Below, one piece after another: positions 1-8,136 of a DNA stretch of 64,000 nt; the first letter of the stretch is position 1, and each line of letters begins with the position of its first letter. The notes under the pieces were generated by a model, which searched no databases, was not told the DNA's origin, and was given only the letters and a program-made list of their open reading frames with translations. The position numbers and the translations under genes were made by a program. Origin of the DNA: Candidatus Roseilinea sp. (GTDB taxonomy: Bacteria; Chloroflexota; Anaerolineae; J036; Brachytrichaceae); NCBI GenBank assembly GCA_025998955.1, contig AP024676.1:3348001-3412000 (forward strand), written 5' to 3'.

Positions 1-795
1 CTCGCGTGAGCGATAGACCTGGGGATCGCCCTCGTAATGGCCGCGATAGCGGTAAGTCATGCCCTCGATGAACGACGGGCCGTCGCCGCGCCGCGCGCGT
101 TCGACCGCGTGCTGCGTCGCCTCATATACCGCCAGCACGTCGTTGCCGTCCACGGTAATGCCCGGCATGGCGTAGCTCTCGGCGCGCTTGCTGAGCTGGG
201 TGATCGGCGCTTGCTTGTGCTGCGGCGTGCCCTCGCCGTACCGGTTGTTCTCGCAAAAGAACACCACCGGCAGCCGCCACAGTCCGGCTAGGTTGAGCGC
301 TTCGTGGAACGCGCCCTCGTTGGTTGCGCCGTCGCCGAAGAAGGCCAGAGCGACGCGTAGCCCGGCCCTGTGGTGCGCGTCGGGCGAGGCCGCGGCCTGC
401 ATCTTGAAGGCGAGCGCCGCGCCGACGGCCATGGGGATGCCGCCGGCGACGATGCCGTTCGCGCCCAGGATGCCGAGGTCGAAGTCGGTCATGTGCAGCG
501 AGCCGCCCTTGCCGCGGCAATAGCCGGCCTCGCGCGCAGCCAGCTCGGCCATCATGTAACGCACATCGCCGCCCTTGGCGATCAGGTGGCCGTGGCCGCG
601 GTGTGTGCTGGTGATCACGTCGTCGCGATTCAACGCCGCACATGCGCCCACGGCGCACGCTTCTTCGCCGATATAGGGGTGGATGAAGCCGGGGATCAGC
701 CCCTGGCGTCGCTCGTCAATCGCGCGCAGCTCGAACTGGCGGATCAGCACGAGCTGGCGATACAGTTCGAGCAGGCGATCGGTTGATAAAGTCAC
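1..795 (-). CDS. Thiamine-diphosphate-dependent dehydrogenase E1 alpha subunit (pyruvate/acetoin type), 3' end cut by window
   Basis: This is the alpha subunit of a 2-oxoacid or acetoin dehydrogenase E1 component, which decarboxylates its substrate on thiamine diphosphate and passes the acyl group to E2. The 265 visible codons hold the ThDP motif, starting GDG at residues 154-156 and closing NN at 183-184, plus the substrate-side HRGHGH segment near residue 65 and a GKGGSLHM segment near 97-102. Family members are about 320-340 residues, so the C-terminus lies before base 1. The start is taken as GTG at 795-793. A TATAAT sits at 807-802, only 6 nt before it, which suggests a leaderless message. 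It is divergent from ogt with 22 bp between start codons. The beta subunit and E2 would be expected downstream, outside the window. Whether the substrate is pyruvate, acetoin or a branched-chain acid cannot be told. Confidence 0.9.
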   Translation of the reverse strand, partial: MTLSTDRLLELYRQLVLIRQFELRAIDERRQGLIPGFIHPYIGEEACAVGACAALNRDDVITSTHRGHGHLIAKGGDVRYMMAELAAREAGYCRGKGGSLHMTDFDLGILGANGIVAGGIPMAVGAALAFKMQAAASPDAHHRAGLRVALAFFGDGATNEGAFHEALNLAGLWRLPVVFFCENNRYGEGTPQHKQAPITQLSKRAESYAMPGITVDGNDVLAVYEATQHAVERARRGDGPSFIEGMTYRYRGHYEGDPQVYRSRE

Positions 796-826
796 GCGAT
801 GATTATAAAGTTGGGGCGTGTATCAA
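783..826. promoter_or_regulatory. Divergent promoter region between E1 alpha and ogt
   Basis: A single AT-rich core carries TATAAT on the minus strand (807-802) and TATAAA on the plus strand (804-809). TTGATA hexamers occur on both outer sides (783-788 plus, 826-821 minus). The spacings, 15 and 13 nt, are shorter than ideal, so the -35 assignments are weak. The -10 boxes end 6 and 8 nt before the two GTG starts. Confidence 0.4.
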
Positions 827-1279
827 GCTGCGCTCGACACTCCGATCGGCCGGCTGATGATCGAGGGCACGCGCAAGGCCGTCACAGCGGTGCGCTGGGT
901 CACGCCCGATGTGCCGGTCGGCAAAGGGTGCAAGGTCGTCATTCAGGCGCGCAAGCAGTTGCGCGAGTACTTCGAAGGTAAGCGCCGGACGTTCGATGTG
1001 CCGATTTCGCTCGACCGGCTCACCGACTTCCAGCGTGCGGTGTTGATGGAAGTGCGCTCGGTCGGCTATGGCGAAACCATCACCTATGCCGAGATCGCCC
1101 GGCGGCTGAAGAAGGCCACCGCGCCGCGCGCAGTCGGCCAGGCCAACGCCCGCAATCCGATCAACATCATCGTCCCCTGTCACCGCGTGCTCTCCAGCAA
1201 TGGCAAGCTGACCGGCTACGCCGGCGGCGTGCAGGCGAAGGCGTGGTTGCTCAAACATGAGCAAGCCGTGCTCGTTTGA
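818..1279 (+). CDS. ogt: Methylated-DNA-protein-cysteine S-methyltransferase
   Basis: Suicide DNA-repair protein that transfers an alkyl group from O6-alkylguanine (or O4-alkylthymine) to its own cysteine. The active-site motif PCHRVL is present with Cys121, inside the conserved segment NPINIIVPCHRV; the helix-turn-helix region (ITYAEIARRL, about residues 88-97) precedes it and GYAGG follows. At 153 aa it matches the short Ogt form without the Ada regulatory domain. The GTG start at 818 has no Shine-Dalgarno and follows a TATAAA by 8 nt. The next gene, a glycosyltransferase, begins 30 bp after the stop and seems unrelated. Confidence 0.95.
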   Translation: MYQAALDTPIGRLMIEGTRKAVTAVRWVTPDVPVGKGCKVVIQARKQLREYFEGKRRTFDVPISLDRLTDFQRAVLMEVRSVGYGETITYAEIARRLKKATAPRAVGQANARNPINIIVPCHRVLSSNGKLTGYAGGVQAKAWLLKHEQAVLV

Positions 1280-1309
1280 TCGGCGGTTGCGACTGTCGAG
1301 AGAGCAACG

Positions 1310-2458
1310 ATGTCGAGCGTCGCCGATCGCAGACTTTGTGCGGTCCTCGTGGACTGCCGGCTGATGTATTACCGCAAGGCGGGCGTGTCGTACTACACGC
1401 GACGCCTGGTGCGTGCCCTGTCGGCGCTGCGAGCGCCGGCGTTCACGCTGCGCATCCTGCTGGACCGGCGCGATGCCGACACCGGCTGGGTGCCGGCCAA
1501 CGTCGGCATCGTCCGGGCAGCCACGCCGGCCCATCACCGTTACGAACATCTGACCTTGCCCGTCGAGCTGGCCTCGCGGGGCCTGCTTCGCGCGCCGCAT
1601 GCCGTGTTCCATTCGCCGGACTTCATCACGTGCTGGGGGCGGTTCCGCAAAGTGATCACCATCCACGACCTGTATTTCATGGAGCATCCGGAGGTGATGA
1701 GTGCCGATGGCATGCGCTACTACGGCCGCATCCGCTGGTCGGCGTCGGTCGCCGATCGCATCATCGCCGTATCGCACTTCACGCGCCAGGACATCCTACG
1801 CCTGATCCCCGAAGCCGCGCCCGAGAAGGTGGTGGTGGTGCACGAAGCTGCCGACCGGGAATTAAGAATTGAGAATGAAGAATTGAGAAAATCCAGCGCG
1901 AGTCTTCATTCTCAATTCTCAATTCTCAATTCTCGATTCATCCTGTTCGTGGGCACGCTAGAGCCGCGCAAGAACCTGGGCACGCTGCTGCGCGCGCTGG
2001 CGCGCTTGCCAAGCGATGTCCGCCTCGTCGTTGTAGGCGCGGTGGGTTGGCGCAACGAGGCACTCGGCGATGTGGCCCGCGAACTGGGCGTGACCGATCG
2101 CGTCACGTTCGCCGGCTGGGTGAGCGACGACGAACTGGATGCGTTGTATCGTCAGGCGCGGTTGCTGGTCATGCCGTCGCTTTCGGAGGGCTTCGGCCTG
2201 CCGGTTCTCGAGGCAATGTCGCGTGGCACGCCGGTGGTATGCAGCAGCGCCGGCTCGTTGCCCGAAATTGCCGCCGATGCCGCTTTGCTTCACGAGCCGA
2301 TGGACGCTGCGGAGCTGGCGCAGCACATCCTGGCCCTATGGACGGACGATGCCTTGCACGCCGAATATGCGCGCCGCGGCCTGATGCGTGCGCAGCGTTT
2401 CTCTTGGGCACGCGCTGCGCAAGAGACCCTCGCCGTCTATCGTGCGGCACTCGGCTAA
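1310..2458 (+). CDS. Glycosyltransferase family 4 protein
   Basis: Retaining GT-B glycosyltransferase that would transfer a sugar from a nucleotide-sugar donor during exopolysaccharide or glycoconjugate assembly; acceptor and sugar are unknown. The donor-binding segment EGFGLPVLEAMSRGTPVV (about residues 292-309) has the family E-x7-E motif, and the interdomain landmark FVGTLEPRKNL follows the linker. The linker itself is odd: residues about 184-209 are encoded by a heptad-repeat hairpin (1859-1938) inserted in frame just before that landmark. The ATG at 1310 has no clear ribosome site and a slightly later start is possible. A second GT4 gene follows 45 bp downstream, so the two probably act in one pathway. 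Confidence 0.9.
   Translation: MSSVADRRLCAVLVDCRLMYYRKAGVSYYTRRLVRALSALRAPAFTLRILLDRRDADTGWVPANVGIVRAATPAHHRYEHLTLPVELASRGLLRAPHAVFHSPDFITCWGRFRKVITIHDLYFMEHPEVMSADGMRYYGRIRWSASVADRIIAVSHFTRQDILRLIPEAAPEKVVVVHEAADRELRIENEELRKSSASLHSQFSILNSRFILFVGTLEPRKNLGTLLRALARLPSDVRLVVVGAVGWRNEALGDVARELGVTDRVTFAGWVSDDELDALYRQARLLVMPSLSEGFGLPVLEAMSRGTPVVCSSAGSLPEIAADAALLHEPMDAAELAQHILALWTDDALHAEYARRGLMRAQRFSWARAAQETLAVYRAALG
1859..1938. repeat. Heptad-repeat hairpin inside a glycosyltransferase gene (GAATTGA family)
   Basis: The right arm is a run of TCAATTC-type 7-bp units; the left arm carries the complementary units. The arms 1865-1880 and 1904-1919 form a perfect 16-bp inverted repeat. The element is read in frame and adds about 26 residues of low complexity between the two GT-B domains. 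Confidence 0.85.
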
Positions 2459-2503
2459 TCTCTAAAACTCCTGTCTTCAATCGCCAATCGTAAGTAAGTC
2501 TCC

Positions 2504-3751
2504 ATGCGCCTGCTCTTCCTCACGCCGCAATTGCCGTATCCGCCCCAACAGGGGACGGCGCTGCGCAATTGGGGATTAATCTCGCACCTAGCGGCGCGAC
2601 ACGAGGTTTGGCTGATCTCGTTCGATGAACGGCCGGCAGGCGCGAGAGACGCGCTGCCCGAGCCGTTGCGCCGAGCCTGCCGGAGCGTCGTCACCGCGCC
2701 CGTGCCGGCGCGTAGCCTGGGCGACCGCCTGCGCACGCTGGCCACTTCGGCGTTGCCCGACATGGCCTGGCGGCTGTGGTTGCCGGCGTTCGAGCAAACG
2801 CTGCACGCGCACCTGTGTGATCACCATTTCGACGTGGTTCAGTTCGAGGGAATCGAGCTGGCGCGTTACATGATCGGTGCTGCCCGGCTGCCCCATCGCG
2901 CGCGCTTCGTCTTCGACGAACACAACGCGGAGTATCTGCTGCAGAAGCGCACCTTCGAGTCCGACATGCGCATCCCCAGGCGCTGGCACGGCGCGGCGTA
3001 TTCGTTCGTGCAGTGGCAACGGCTGCGCGCGTTCGAGCGCCGGGCGCTGCGCGCTGCCGACGCAGTCTTGTGCGTCTCGCCGGAAGATGCGGCCTCGTTG
3101 AAGCGACTCGCGCCGTCCGTCCAGCCGACCGTGATCTACAACGGCATTGACGTCGCGCAATATGCCAAGTTCGCACTCCCCACTTCCCACTCCCCACTTC
3201 CCACTCCCCACGCTCCACTCCCCACCATCGTCTTCACCGGCAAGATGGACTTCCGGCCCAACGTGGACGCCGTGTTGTGGTTCGCCCGGCGCGTGTGGCC
3301 GGCAGTGAAGCACGCCCATCCGAACGCGCGCCTGCTGGTCGTCGGCCAAAAGCCCAGCCCGCGACTCGACCCGCTGCGCGCCGACCCGGACATCGTGTTG
3401 ACCGGCCAGGTGGACGACGTACGGCCCTACATCGCGCAGGCCGACGTTTACATCGCGCCGTTGCTGGCCGGGGGCGGCACGCGCTTCAAGCTGCTCGAGG
3501 CGATGGCCATGCGCCGCGCCATCGTCAGCACGTCGCTCGGGTGTGAGGGGTTTGCAATCACGTCGGGGCGCGAGTTGATTGTGGCCGACCGGCCGGAGGA
3601 ATTCGCCAGCGCCGTGGTCGAGTTGTTGCGCAGCCCGTCGCATCGCGCTGCGCTCGGCGAGAGCGCTTATCGCTTCGTCTCGGCGACGTACGACTGGGGC
3701 GCTATCCTACCGAAGCTGGCGCAGGTCTACGAACGGCTCACTGCCCGTTAG
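2504..3751 (+). CDS. Glycosyltransferase family 4 protein
   Basis: A 415-residue GT-B glycosyltransferase of the type annotated as sugar transferase in exopolysaccharide clusters. It starts MRLLFLTPQLPYPPQQG, typical of this group. It has the linker landmark VFTGKMDFRPN (about residues 243-253) and a C-terminal donor site around GGTRFKLLEAMAMRRAIV, with the E-x7-type glutamate in the LLEAMAM stretch. Residues about 224-242 (PTSHSPLPTPHAPLPT) are encoded by a CCCACTT/CCCACTC heptad array, again at the domain linker as in the preceding gene. The 3' end overlaps the convergent SRPBCC gene by 14 bp. Acceptor and donor cannot be assigned. Confidence 0.9.
   Translation: MRLLFLTPQLPYPPQQGTALRNWGLISHLAARHEVWLISFDERPAGARDALPEPLRRACRSVVTAPVPARSLGDRLRTLATSALPDMAWRLWLPAFEQTLHAHLCDHHFDVVQFEGIELARYMIGAARLPHRARFVFDEHNAEYLLQKRTFESDMRIPRRWHGAAYSFVQWQRLRAFERRALRAADAVLCVSPEDAASLKRLAPSVQPTVIYNGIDVAQYAKFALPTSHSPLPTPHAPLPTIVFTGKMDFRPNVDAVLWFARRVWPAVKHAHPNARLLVVGQKPSPRLDPLRADPDIVLTGQVDDVRPYIAQADVYIAPLLAGGGTRFKLLEAMAMRRAIVSTSLGCEGFAITSGRELIVADRPEEFASAVVELLRSPSHRAALGESAYRFVSATYDWGAILPKLAQVYERLTAR
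3174..3226. repeat. In-frame 7-bp tandem array (CCCACTT/CCCACTC)
   Basis: Seven and a half near-identical 7-bp units in direct orientation, read in frame as a Pro/Ser/Thr/His-rich linker of the second glycosyltransferase. Unlike the element in the first glycosyltransferase there is no inverted arm. Confidence 0.85.
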
Positions 3752-4514
3752 TCCGCTCGCGCATCGCCCAGGCGCGTTCGGCGCGCGCCTTGATGCCCAG
3801 CAACATCTGCCGCTCCATGATGAACGCGCCCGGCTCGAGCAAAGCGCGGATGACGAGGGTGTTCGAGAACGTCGGCTCCCAGTCGGCGCGCCACCGCTCG
3901 ATCAGCCGCGTGTTCGTCGCGTCAATCGGCTCCAGGTGAAACGTCCAGGTCACGCGCCGGTAGTAACCGGCCTGCATCACGGCGACCCGCGCCTTGATGG
4001 GCGCGTCGGCGTGCATCACGATCGTGCGGTTGGGCACGACGATGTCCACCGGCAGCCCGGCGCCGTCCGGCGCGAGTGGCACGGCGTCGGCAGCGTGCAG
4101 CTCTTGGAGCGACGGGATGATGTGATTGGCATTGCTGGGATAGAGGCCGAGCAGGCGTTCGATCCACTCGTAGCTGTAGAAGCCGCCGCGTCCCTGGCCC
4201 ATCTGCACCAGCCACGGCCAGATCGCTTCCGGCGGGGCGTGGATCGAGACGGCGTGCGTCGCCTGCAACTTCGCGTTTTCGATCAGTGAGTCGCCGAGCA
4301 GCGGCCGCTTGGCCTCTTCTTCGGTGGCGCCCCAGCGCAGATGCCAAGGGCGAATGAAAGCCACGTAAGCGCCGATCGCACTCGCGCCAGCCAACGTCAG
4401 CGTAGTCAGAAAAGACGAGAGAAACGACGAGCGCTTGGGCGAATCAGACAAAAGAGTCCTCCATTGATTCGGTGTGAGATTAGCCAGACCCAGAAGTCGT
4501 GAGCATCGCTGCAT
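3738..4514 (-). CDS. SRPBCC (polyketide cyclase-like) protein with N-terminal membrane segment
   Basis: A 258-residue protein with one hydrophobic segment near the N-terminus (LTLAGASAIGAYVAF, about residues 35-50). A helix-grip SRPBCC domain follows, opening with the typical THAVSIHAPPEAIWPWLVQMGQGRGGFY and closing with a long helix (RALLEPGAFIMERQMLLGI). Proteins with this layout in Chloroflexota and actinobacteria bind a hydrophobic ligand, but the ligand is not known. The open frame runs further upstream into the MBOAT gene. The ATG at 4514 is chosen because the extra residues are low-complexity and overlap the heptad region at 4554-4570. It is convergent with the preceding glycosyltransferase. 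Confidence 0.75.
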   Translation of the reverse strand: MQRCSRLLGLANLTPNQWRTLLSDSPKRSSFLSSFLTTLTLAGASAIGAYVAFIRPWHLRWGATEEEAKRPLLGDSLIENAKLQATHAVSIHAPPEAIWPWLVQMGQGRGGFYSYEWIERLLGLYPSNANHIIPSLQELHAADAVPLAPDGAGLPVDIVVPNRTIVMHADAPIKARVAVMQAGYYRRVTWTFHLEPIDATNTRLIERWRADWEPTFSNTLVIRALLEPGAFIMERQMLLGIKARAERAWAMRERTNGQ

Positions 4515-4553
4515 TACGGGCGCTTTGGCATCGCTCAAATTATCGTGCAGAAC

Positions 4554-4570
4554 GCAAAAAGCAAAAAGCA
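4554..4570. repeat. Short heptad array (GCAAAAA)
   Basis: Two and a half direct copies of GCAAAAA in the gap between the MBOAT and SRPBCC genes. Period and position match the other 7-bp arrays in the window. Confidence 0.5.
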
Positions 4571-4581
4571 GCCATCTGCCC

Positions 4582-5844
4582 CTAAACCAGTCCCATCCAA
4601 TACAGCGGGTAGAGATACTTGGCGGACTGCGCGGTGTAACCGTAGGGGGTGAGCGCGAGATTGACGAACGCGATGGCGCACAGCAACAGCACGCTGCGCA
4701 AGAGCGGCGGCACTTCCGGCCAGCCATGCCGAATCCGCAGCCGGTTCCACCCGTGCTCGATCACCAGCAACAGCCCTAGCCCGAAGCCCCACACCGCGCC
4801 GAACAAGCTCACCGAGTGCCACAGCCCGCACGCCGTCATCGTCAACAACACATTGCGCACCGGATGCCGGCGATGCCCGCCCAGCGGTTGATACACATAG
4901 TCGTTCAGCCAGCGCGTGGTGGTGATGTTCCAGTTGCGCCAGAAGTCGCGCATGCGGTTGATGCGCACCATCTTGAGCACCGGGGCGAAGTTCTCCGGCA
5001 GCGTGATGCCGTAGAGGCTGGCCGCGCCGATGCCCAGGTCTATGAACGCCGAGAAGCCGATGTAGTAGGCGATGGCCGAGACGATGGCCGCGGCGAAGAG
5101 TTCGAGGAACGGCCGGCCGGTAGGACTGAGCAGGACGCCGTTCGGGTTGAACGTGAACGTGATGAAGACGAGCGCCAGAAAGACGCCCTTGAACAACGCC
5201 TGGCCGATCCGGAAGATGCCCTTGCGCAGATGGGCGATCTCCAATCGCTGCGGCAGGTTCGTCAACTGCTCCGACCAGCCCTGGTAACGGATGAGCGGCA
5301 GGTGTACGAAGGTGGGGAAGAACAGGCACCACGCGGCGTAGGTAAGCGGATGCGGCGGCGGAGCCGGCGCGCGCGGCGTCGCTTCGTTAGGCCAGGGGCC
5401 GGCGCCGTAGTCCACGCTGAAGTGCACCATCCGCAGGAAGGTGAACGCCGCCGTGAGGCCGATGGTAGGCAGCACATACTCCGGCGTCAAGCCCGACCAG
5501 CTTAGCCAAGGCGTGAACGTGAGCAGGCCGAACAATCCATGCAGCATGGCGTAGAGCGCGACGACGCCGGCGACGATCAGGGCGCGGGGCGCGCCCCGGC
5601 AGATGGCGAGATAGACCAACGCGCAGATCCCCGCCGTGACGACGACCAGCATCGCCGGCCGCTGGTAGCCCAGCAGCACGATGGCGATGCTGATCGGGAT
5701 GAGCGCCTTGGGCCGGTGCGGATGCGGGATCAGCCAATAGGCGACTGCGCCGAGGCCGATGGCCGCCAGCGTGCGAAACGACACCAGCACCTGCAGCGCG
5801 CTGGAGGCGTAGGGCCAAAACTGCTCGAACGACGCCATGCTCAT
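4582..5844 (-). CDS. MBOAT family membrane-bound O-acyltransferase
   Basis: A 420-residue polytopic membrane protein of the AlgI/DltB-like MBOAT family, which moves acyl groups onto hydroxyls of polysaccharides, lipids or peptidoglycan. Diagnostic features are the motif MRDFWRNWNITTTRWLNDYVY (about residues 300-320) and the conserved catalytic histidine in CGLWHS (about residue 345). Many hydrophobic segments run through the whole length. The start MSMASF at 5844 (or its second ATG 6 bp later) is supported by the family N-terminus. An associated SGNH-type partner, frequent for these enzymes, is not adjacent. Proximity to two glycosyltransferases suggests O-acylation of a surface glycan, which is inference. 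Confidence 0.88.
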   Translation of the reverse strand: MSMASFEQFWPYASSALQVLVSFRTLAAIGLGAVAYWLIPHPHRPKALIPISIAIVLLGYQRPAMLVVVTAGICALVYLAICRGAPRALIVAGVVALYAMLHGLFGLLTFTPWLSWSGLTPEYVLPTIGLTAAFTFLRMVHFSVDYGAGPWPNEATPRAPAPPPHPLTYAAWCLFFPTFVHLPLIRYQGWSEQLTNLPQRLEIAHLRKGIFRIGQALFKGVFLALVFITFTFNPNGVLLSPTGRPFLELFAAAIVSAIAYYIGFSAFIDLGIGAASLYGITLPENFAPVLKMVRINRMRDFWRNWNITTTRWLNDYVYQPLGGHRRHPVRNVLLTMTACGLWHSVSLFGAVWGFGLGLLLVIEHGWNRLRIRHGWPEVPPLLRSVLLLCAIAFVNLALTPYGYTAQSAKYLYPLYWMGLV

Positions 5845-5851
5845 GGCTGCT

Positions 5852-5857
5852 TACAAT
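5852..5857 (+). promoter_or_regulatory. -10 box 8 nt before a start codon
   Basis: TACAAT, followed by 8 nt and the ATG at 5866. No Shine-Dalgarno lies between, so transcription would begin at or next to the start codon. Confidence 0.45.
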
Positions 5858-5865
5858 GCTAGTCT

Positions 5866-6690
5866 ATGCAACTTCCCGACCTGCGCATCCTGCCGCTCGA
5901 TCTGCTCATGCCGCACGAGCGCACCGATCCGCGCCGCGTCAACCCGCTGCTCGCGCGCATTCGCGAGGAAGCCGTGCTGCGCAACCCGCCCATCGTCGCG
6001 CCGTTCGGCAACGGCGACAGACACTTCGTCGTGCTCGACGGCGCGAACCGCATCACGGCCATGCGCGCGCTCAATGTGCCGCACGTGCTCGTCCAGGTAG
6101 TGGACTACGGCCAGGTGCAGTTATTCGTTTGGCATCATGCCATCACCCAGTGCAGCATCGAGGAATTGCTGGCGCAAGTGCGCCGTATCCCCGGGCTGCA
6201 TATCTGCGAAGGGGATCTGACCCATGCCCGCGCCATGCTCGCGCGGCGCGAGGCGCTGGCCTTCATCTCGTGTGATCAGACGCACAAGACCGACATCTTG
6301 TGTGGCGGCGGCGACATGCGCGAGCGCACCGAGCTGCTCAACCGGCTGGTAGACACGTATGAAGGCTGCGCCAGAGTTCAGCGCACCACCAGCGACAACC
6401 TGCGCGAGGTGCGCCAGTCGTTCCCCGACGCCAGCGCGGTCGTGGTCTTCCCGCGCTATGAGCCGGCGGAGATCATCGAGCTGGCACGCACCGGCGTGAT
6501 GCTGCCCGCCGGCATCACGCGCCATGTGCTGCCGTTGCGTGCGCTGCGCGTGAACTATCCGATGGAGGTTTTGTGTAGCGATATGCCGCTGGCGCAGAAG
6601 CAGGGCCACCTGAGCGAGTGGATTCACGAATGCATCATGAACCGGCGCGTGCGGACGTACGTCGAGCCGACCGTGTTGTTCGACGAGTGA
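5866..6690 (+). CDS. ParB/sulfiredoxin-fold protein resembling SbnI/SerK
   Basis: A 274-residue protein whose N-terminal part is ParB/Srx-like: a short motif LDGANRITAMRAL near residues 53-65 matches the nucleotide-binding loop of that fold, and it is preceded by an acidic-polar hairpin. The rest is a long C-terminal extension. Overall length and layout recall SbnI (a staphylococcal siderophore-cluster regulator and serine kinase) and archaeal free-serine kinase SerK, not a chromosome-partition ParB, which would carry a helix-turn-helix. No parA is adjacent. If the likeness holds, the substrate could be free L-serine, but this is inference and substrate residues cannot be checked by eye. Confidence 0.6.
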   Translation: MQLPDLRILPLDLLMPHERTDPRRVNPLLARIREEAVLRNPPIVAPFGNGDRHFVVLDGANRITAMRALNVPHVLVQVVDYGQVQLFVWHHAITQCSIEELLAQVRRIPGLHICEGDLTHARAMLARREALAFISCDQTHKTDILCGGGDMRERTELLNRLVDTYEGCARVQRTTSDNLREVRQSFPDASAVVVFPRYEPAEIIELARTGVMLPAGITRHVLPLRALRVNYPMEVLCSDMPLAQKQGHLSEWIHECIMNRRVRTYVEPTVLFDE

Positions 6691-6703
6691 CGGGGCGTCA
6701 ATC

Positions 6704-6745
6704 ATTGGTCATTAGGTGCTGGTCGCTGGTTGCCGGTCGTTGGTA
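6704..6745. repeat. Degenerate heptad array abutting a promoter (GCTGGTC family)
   Basis: Six consecutive 7-bp units with the pattern xxTGGTx (704-710, 711-717, 718-724, 725-731, 732-738, 739-745). The last unit runs into TACAAT at 6744-6749, the likely -10 box of the LysM-M23 gene. Confidence 0.65.
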
Positions 6746-6761
6746 CAATCCGCGCGTCATC

Positions 6762-8135
6762 GTGTCCAAAGTTCAGCCTTCGTTGAACGATCTCGCCCGC
6801 TGCGTTGCTGCCGCGCTCCTCTCGGCGGCGCTCTCGCTTTCATCTTCCTACGCACAAGACCAGCCGCCGCCGGCAGACGCACCGGCCGCGCCGCCCACCG
6901 CCGATCCGAATGTGCTGCCTCAGCCGGCCGAATTGCCCACAGCGGTGATCGAAGTCGTGGCGACGCCCGAACCCCTCCACACGCCCATCCCGCCGCCGCG
7001 CAGCGACGACCCGCTGGTGCGCTTCGTCCAGCTAGGCGAGACGCTGAACAGCCTCGCCGCGCAGTCCGGGTTCTCGGCCGGCGACCTTGCCCAGCGCAAC
7101 AGGCTCACCAACCCACACCTGTTGCTGATCGGGCAGAAGATCCGCATGCCGGCGCCGCCCTCGAACAACATCCAGTTGTATCGCGTCTCGGCCGGCGACA
7201 CGCTGGTGAGCATCGCGGCGCAATACGGCGTTTCGCCTCACGCGCTGCGCCGCGTCAACGATCTGCCGTGCAGCGCGTGCTTGGTATTCGGCCAGATGCT
7301 GCGCGTGCCGCAGGCCGGCGCAGCGAGCAACCTACCGGAACCGTTCGAACGGATCGAGGTCTCGCCGGTCCTACCGCGGCAGGGCGAGGTCGTCGTGATA
7401 CGCATCGCCGCCCGCGCGCCGCTACAACAGATTACCGGCATGCTCGCCGACCGACCGCTGCGCTTCGCCCAGAAAGACGGTGAATACATCGCGCTGAGCG
7501 GCGTGTCGGCGTTGCAGGAGCCGGGGGTCTACCCGATCACCGTCCGCGCCATCACCCAGAACGGCCTGGCCAGCGTCGTGCAAGGTCGACTGCAGGTGGC
7601 TGCCGGCCGCTTTGGCTACGAGACCCTGATCCTGAGCACGAAGCTGATGCCGCTGCTCGAACCCCACGTCAACCAGGAGGAACGCGCTGAACTCGACGCG
7701 ATCTTCAGCGACTTTTCGGGCACCCAGTGGTGGCAGGGTCCGCTGCAATGGCCGATCAAGAGCAAGATCATGTCGTATTACGGCACGCGGCGCAACTTCA
7801 ACCGCGGCAAGTTGAACACCTTCCACAGCGGCATAGACCTCACCGCGCGCGTCGGCACGCCGGTGAAGGCCGCTGCGCCTGGGCTCGTCGTCACTGCACA
7901 GGCATTCCCCATCCGCGGCAATACCATCATTCTGGATCACGGTCGTGGCGTATTCACCGTATATTGCCATCTCTCGAAGTTCGAGGTCGAGTTGGGCCAG
8001 ATCGTCAACGCCGGCGACGTGATCGGCTACACCGGCAACACCGGTCGCACCCTGGGCCCGCACCTCCACTTCGAGCTGGCCGTCGGCGGGGTGACGGTCA
8101 ACCCGTTAGTGTGGCTGGAGAGCGAGCTACCCTGA
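6762..8135 (+). CDS. Secreted LysM-M23 metallopeptidase (cell-wall hydrolase)
   Basis: Zinc endopeptidase of the M23/lysostaphin type that cuts peptidoglycan cross-links. The 457-residue protein has a signal sequence (AALLSAALSLSSSYAQ), a Pro-rich linker and two LysM domains (about residues 85-130 and 138-184). A beta-rich middle follows, then a C-terminal M23 domain with the zinc ligands visible in HSGID and in HLHFE. Both metal motifs are intact, so it should be active. The start is GTG 6762 because the open frame upstream only runs through the heptad array and the previous gene; a TACAAT ends 12 nt before it. The ProRS-like gene starts 1 bp after the stop, so the two are likely cotranscribed. 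Confidence 0.9.
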   Translation: MSKVQPSLNDLARCVAAALLSAALSLSSSYAQDQPPPADAPAAPPTADPNVLPQPAELPTAVIEVVATPEPLHTPIPPPRSDDPLVRFVQLGETLNSLAAQSGFSAGDLAQRNRLTNPHLLLIGQKIRMPAPPSNNIQLYRVSAGDTLVSIAAQYGVSPHALRRVNDLPCSACLVFGQMLRVPQAGAASNLPEPFERIEVSPVLPRQGEVVVIRIAARAPLQQITGMLADRPLRFAQKDGEYIALSGVSALQEPGVYPITVRAITQNGLASVVQGRLQVAAGRFGYETLILSTKLMPLLEPHVNQEERAELDAIFSDFSGTQWWQGPLQWPIKSKIMSYYGTRRNFNRGKLNTFHSGIDLTARVGTPVKAAAPGLVVTAQAFPIRGNTIILDHGRGVFTVYCHLSKFEVELGQIVNAGDVIGYTGNTGRTLGPHLHFELAVGGVTVNPLVWLESELP

Positions 8136-8136
8136 T

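Noticed and set aside
122-658. 178-residue Arg-rich frame
   Set aside because: Out-of-frame shadow of the E1 alpha subunit; the true frame has the ThDP motif.
6618-6761. N-terminal extension of the LysM-M23 protein
   Set aside because: Overlaps the ParB-like gene and the heptad array; the signal peptide begins after GTG 6762.
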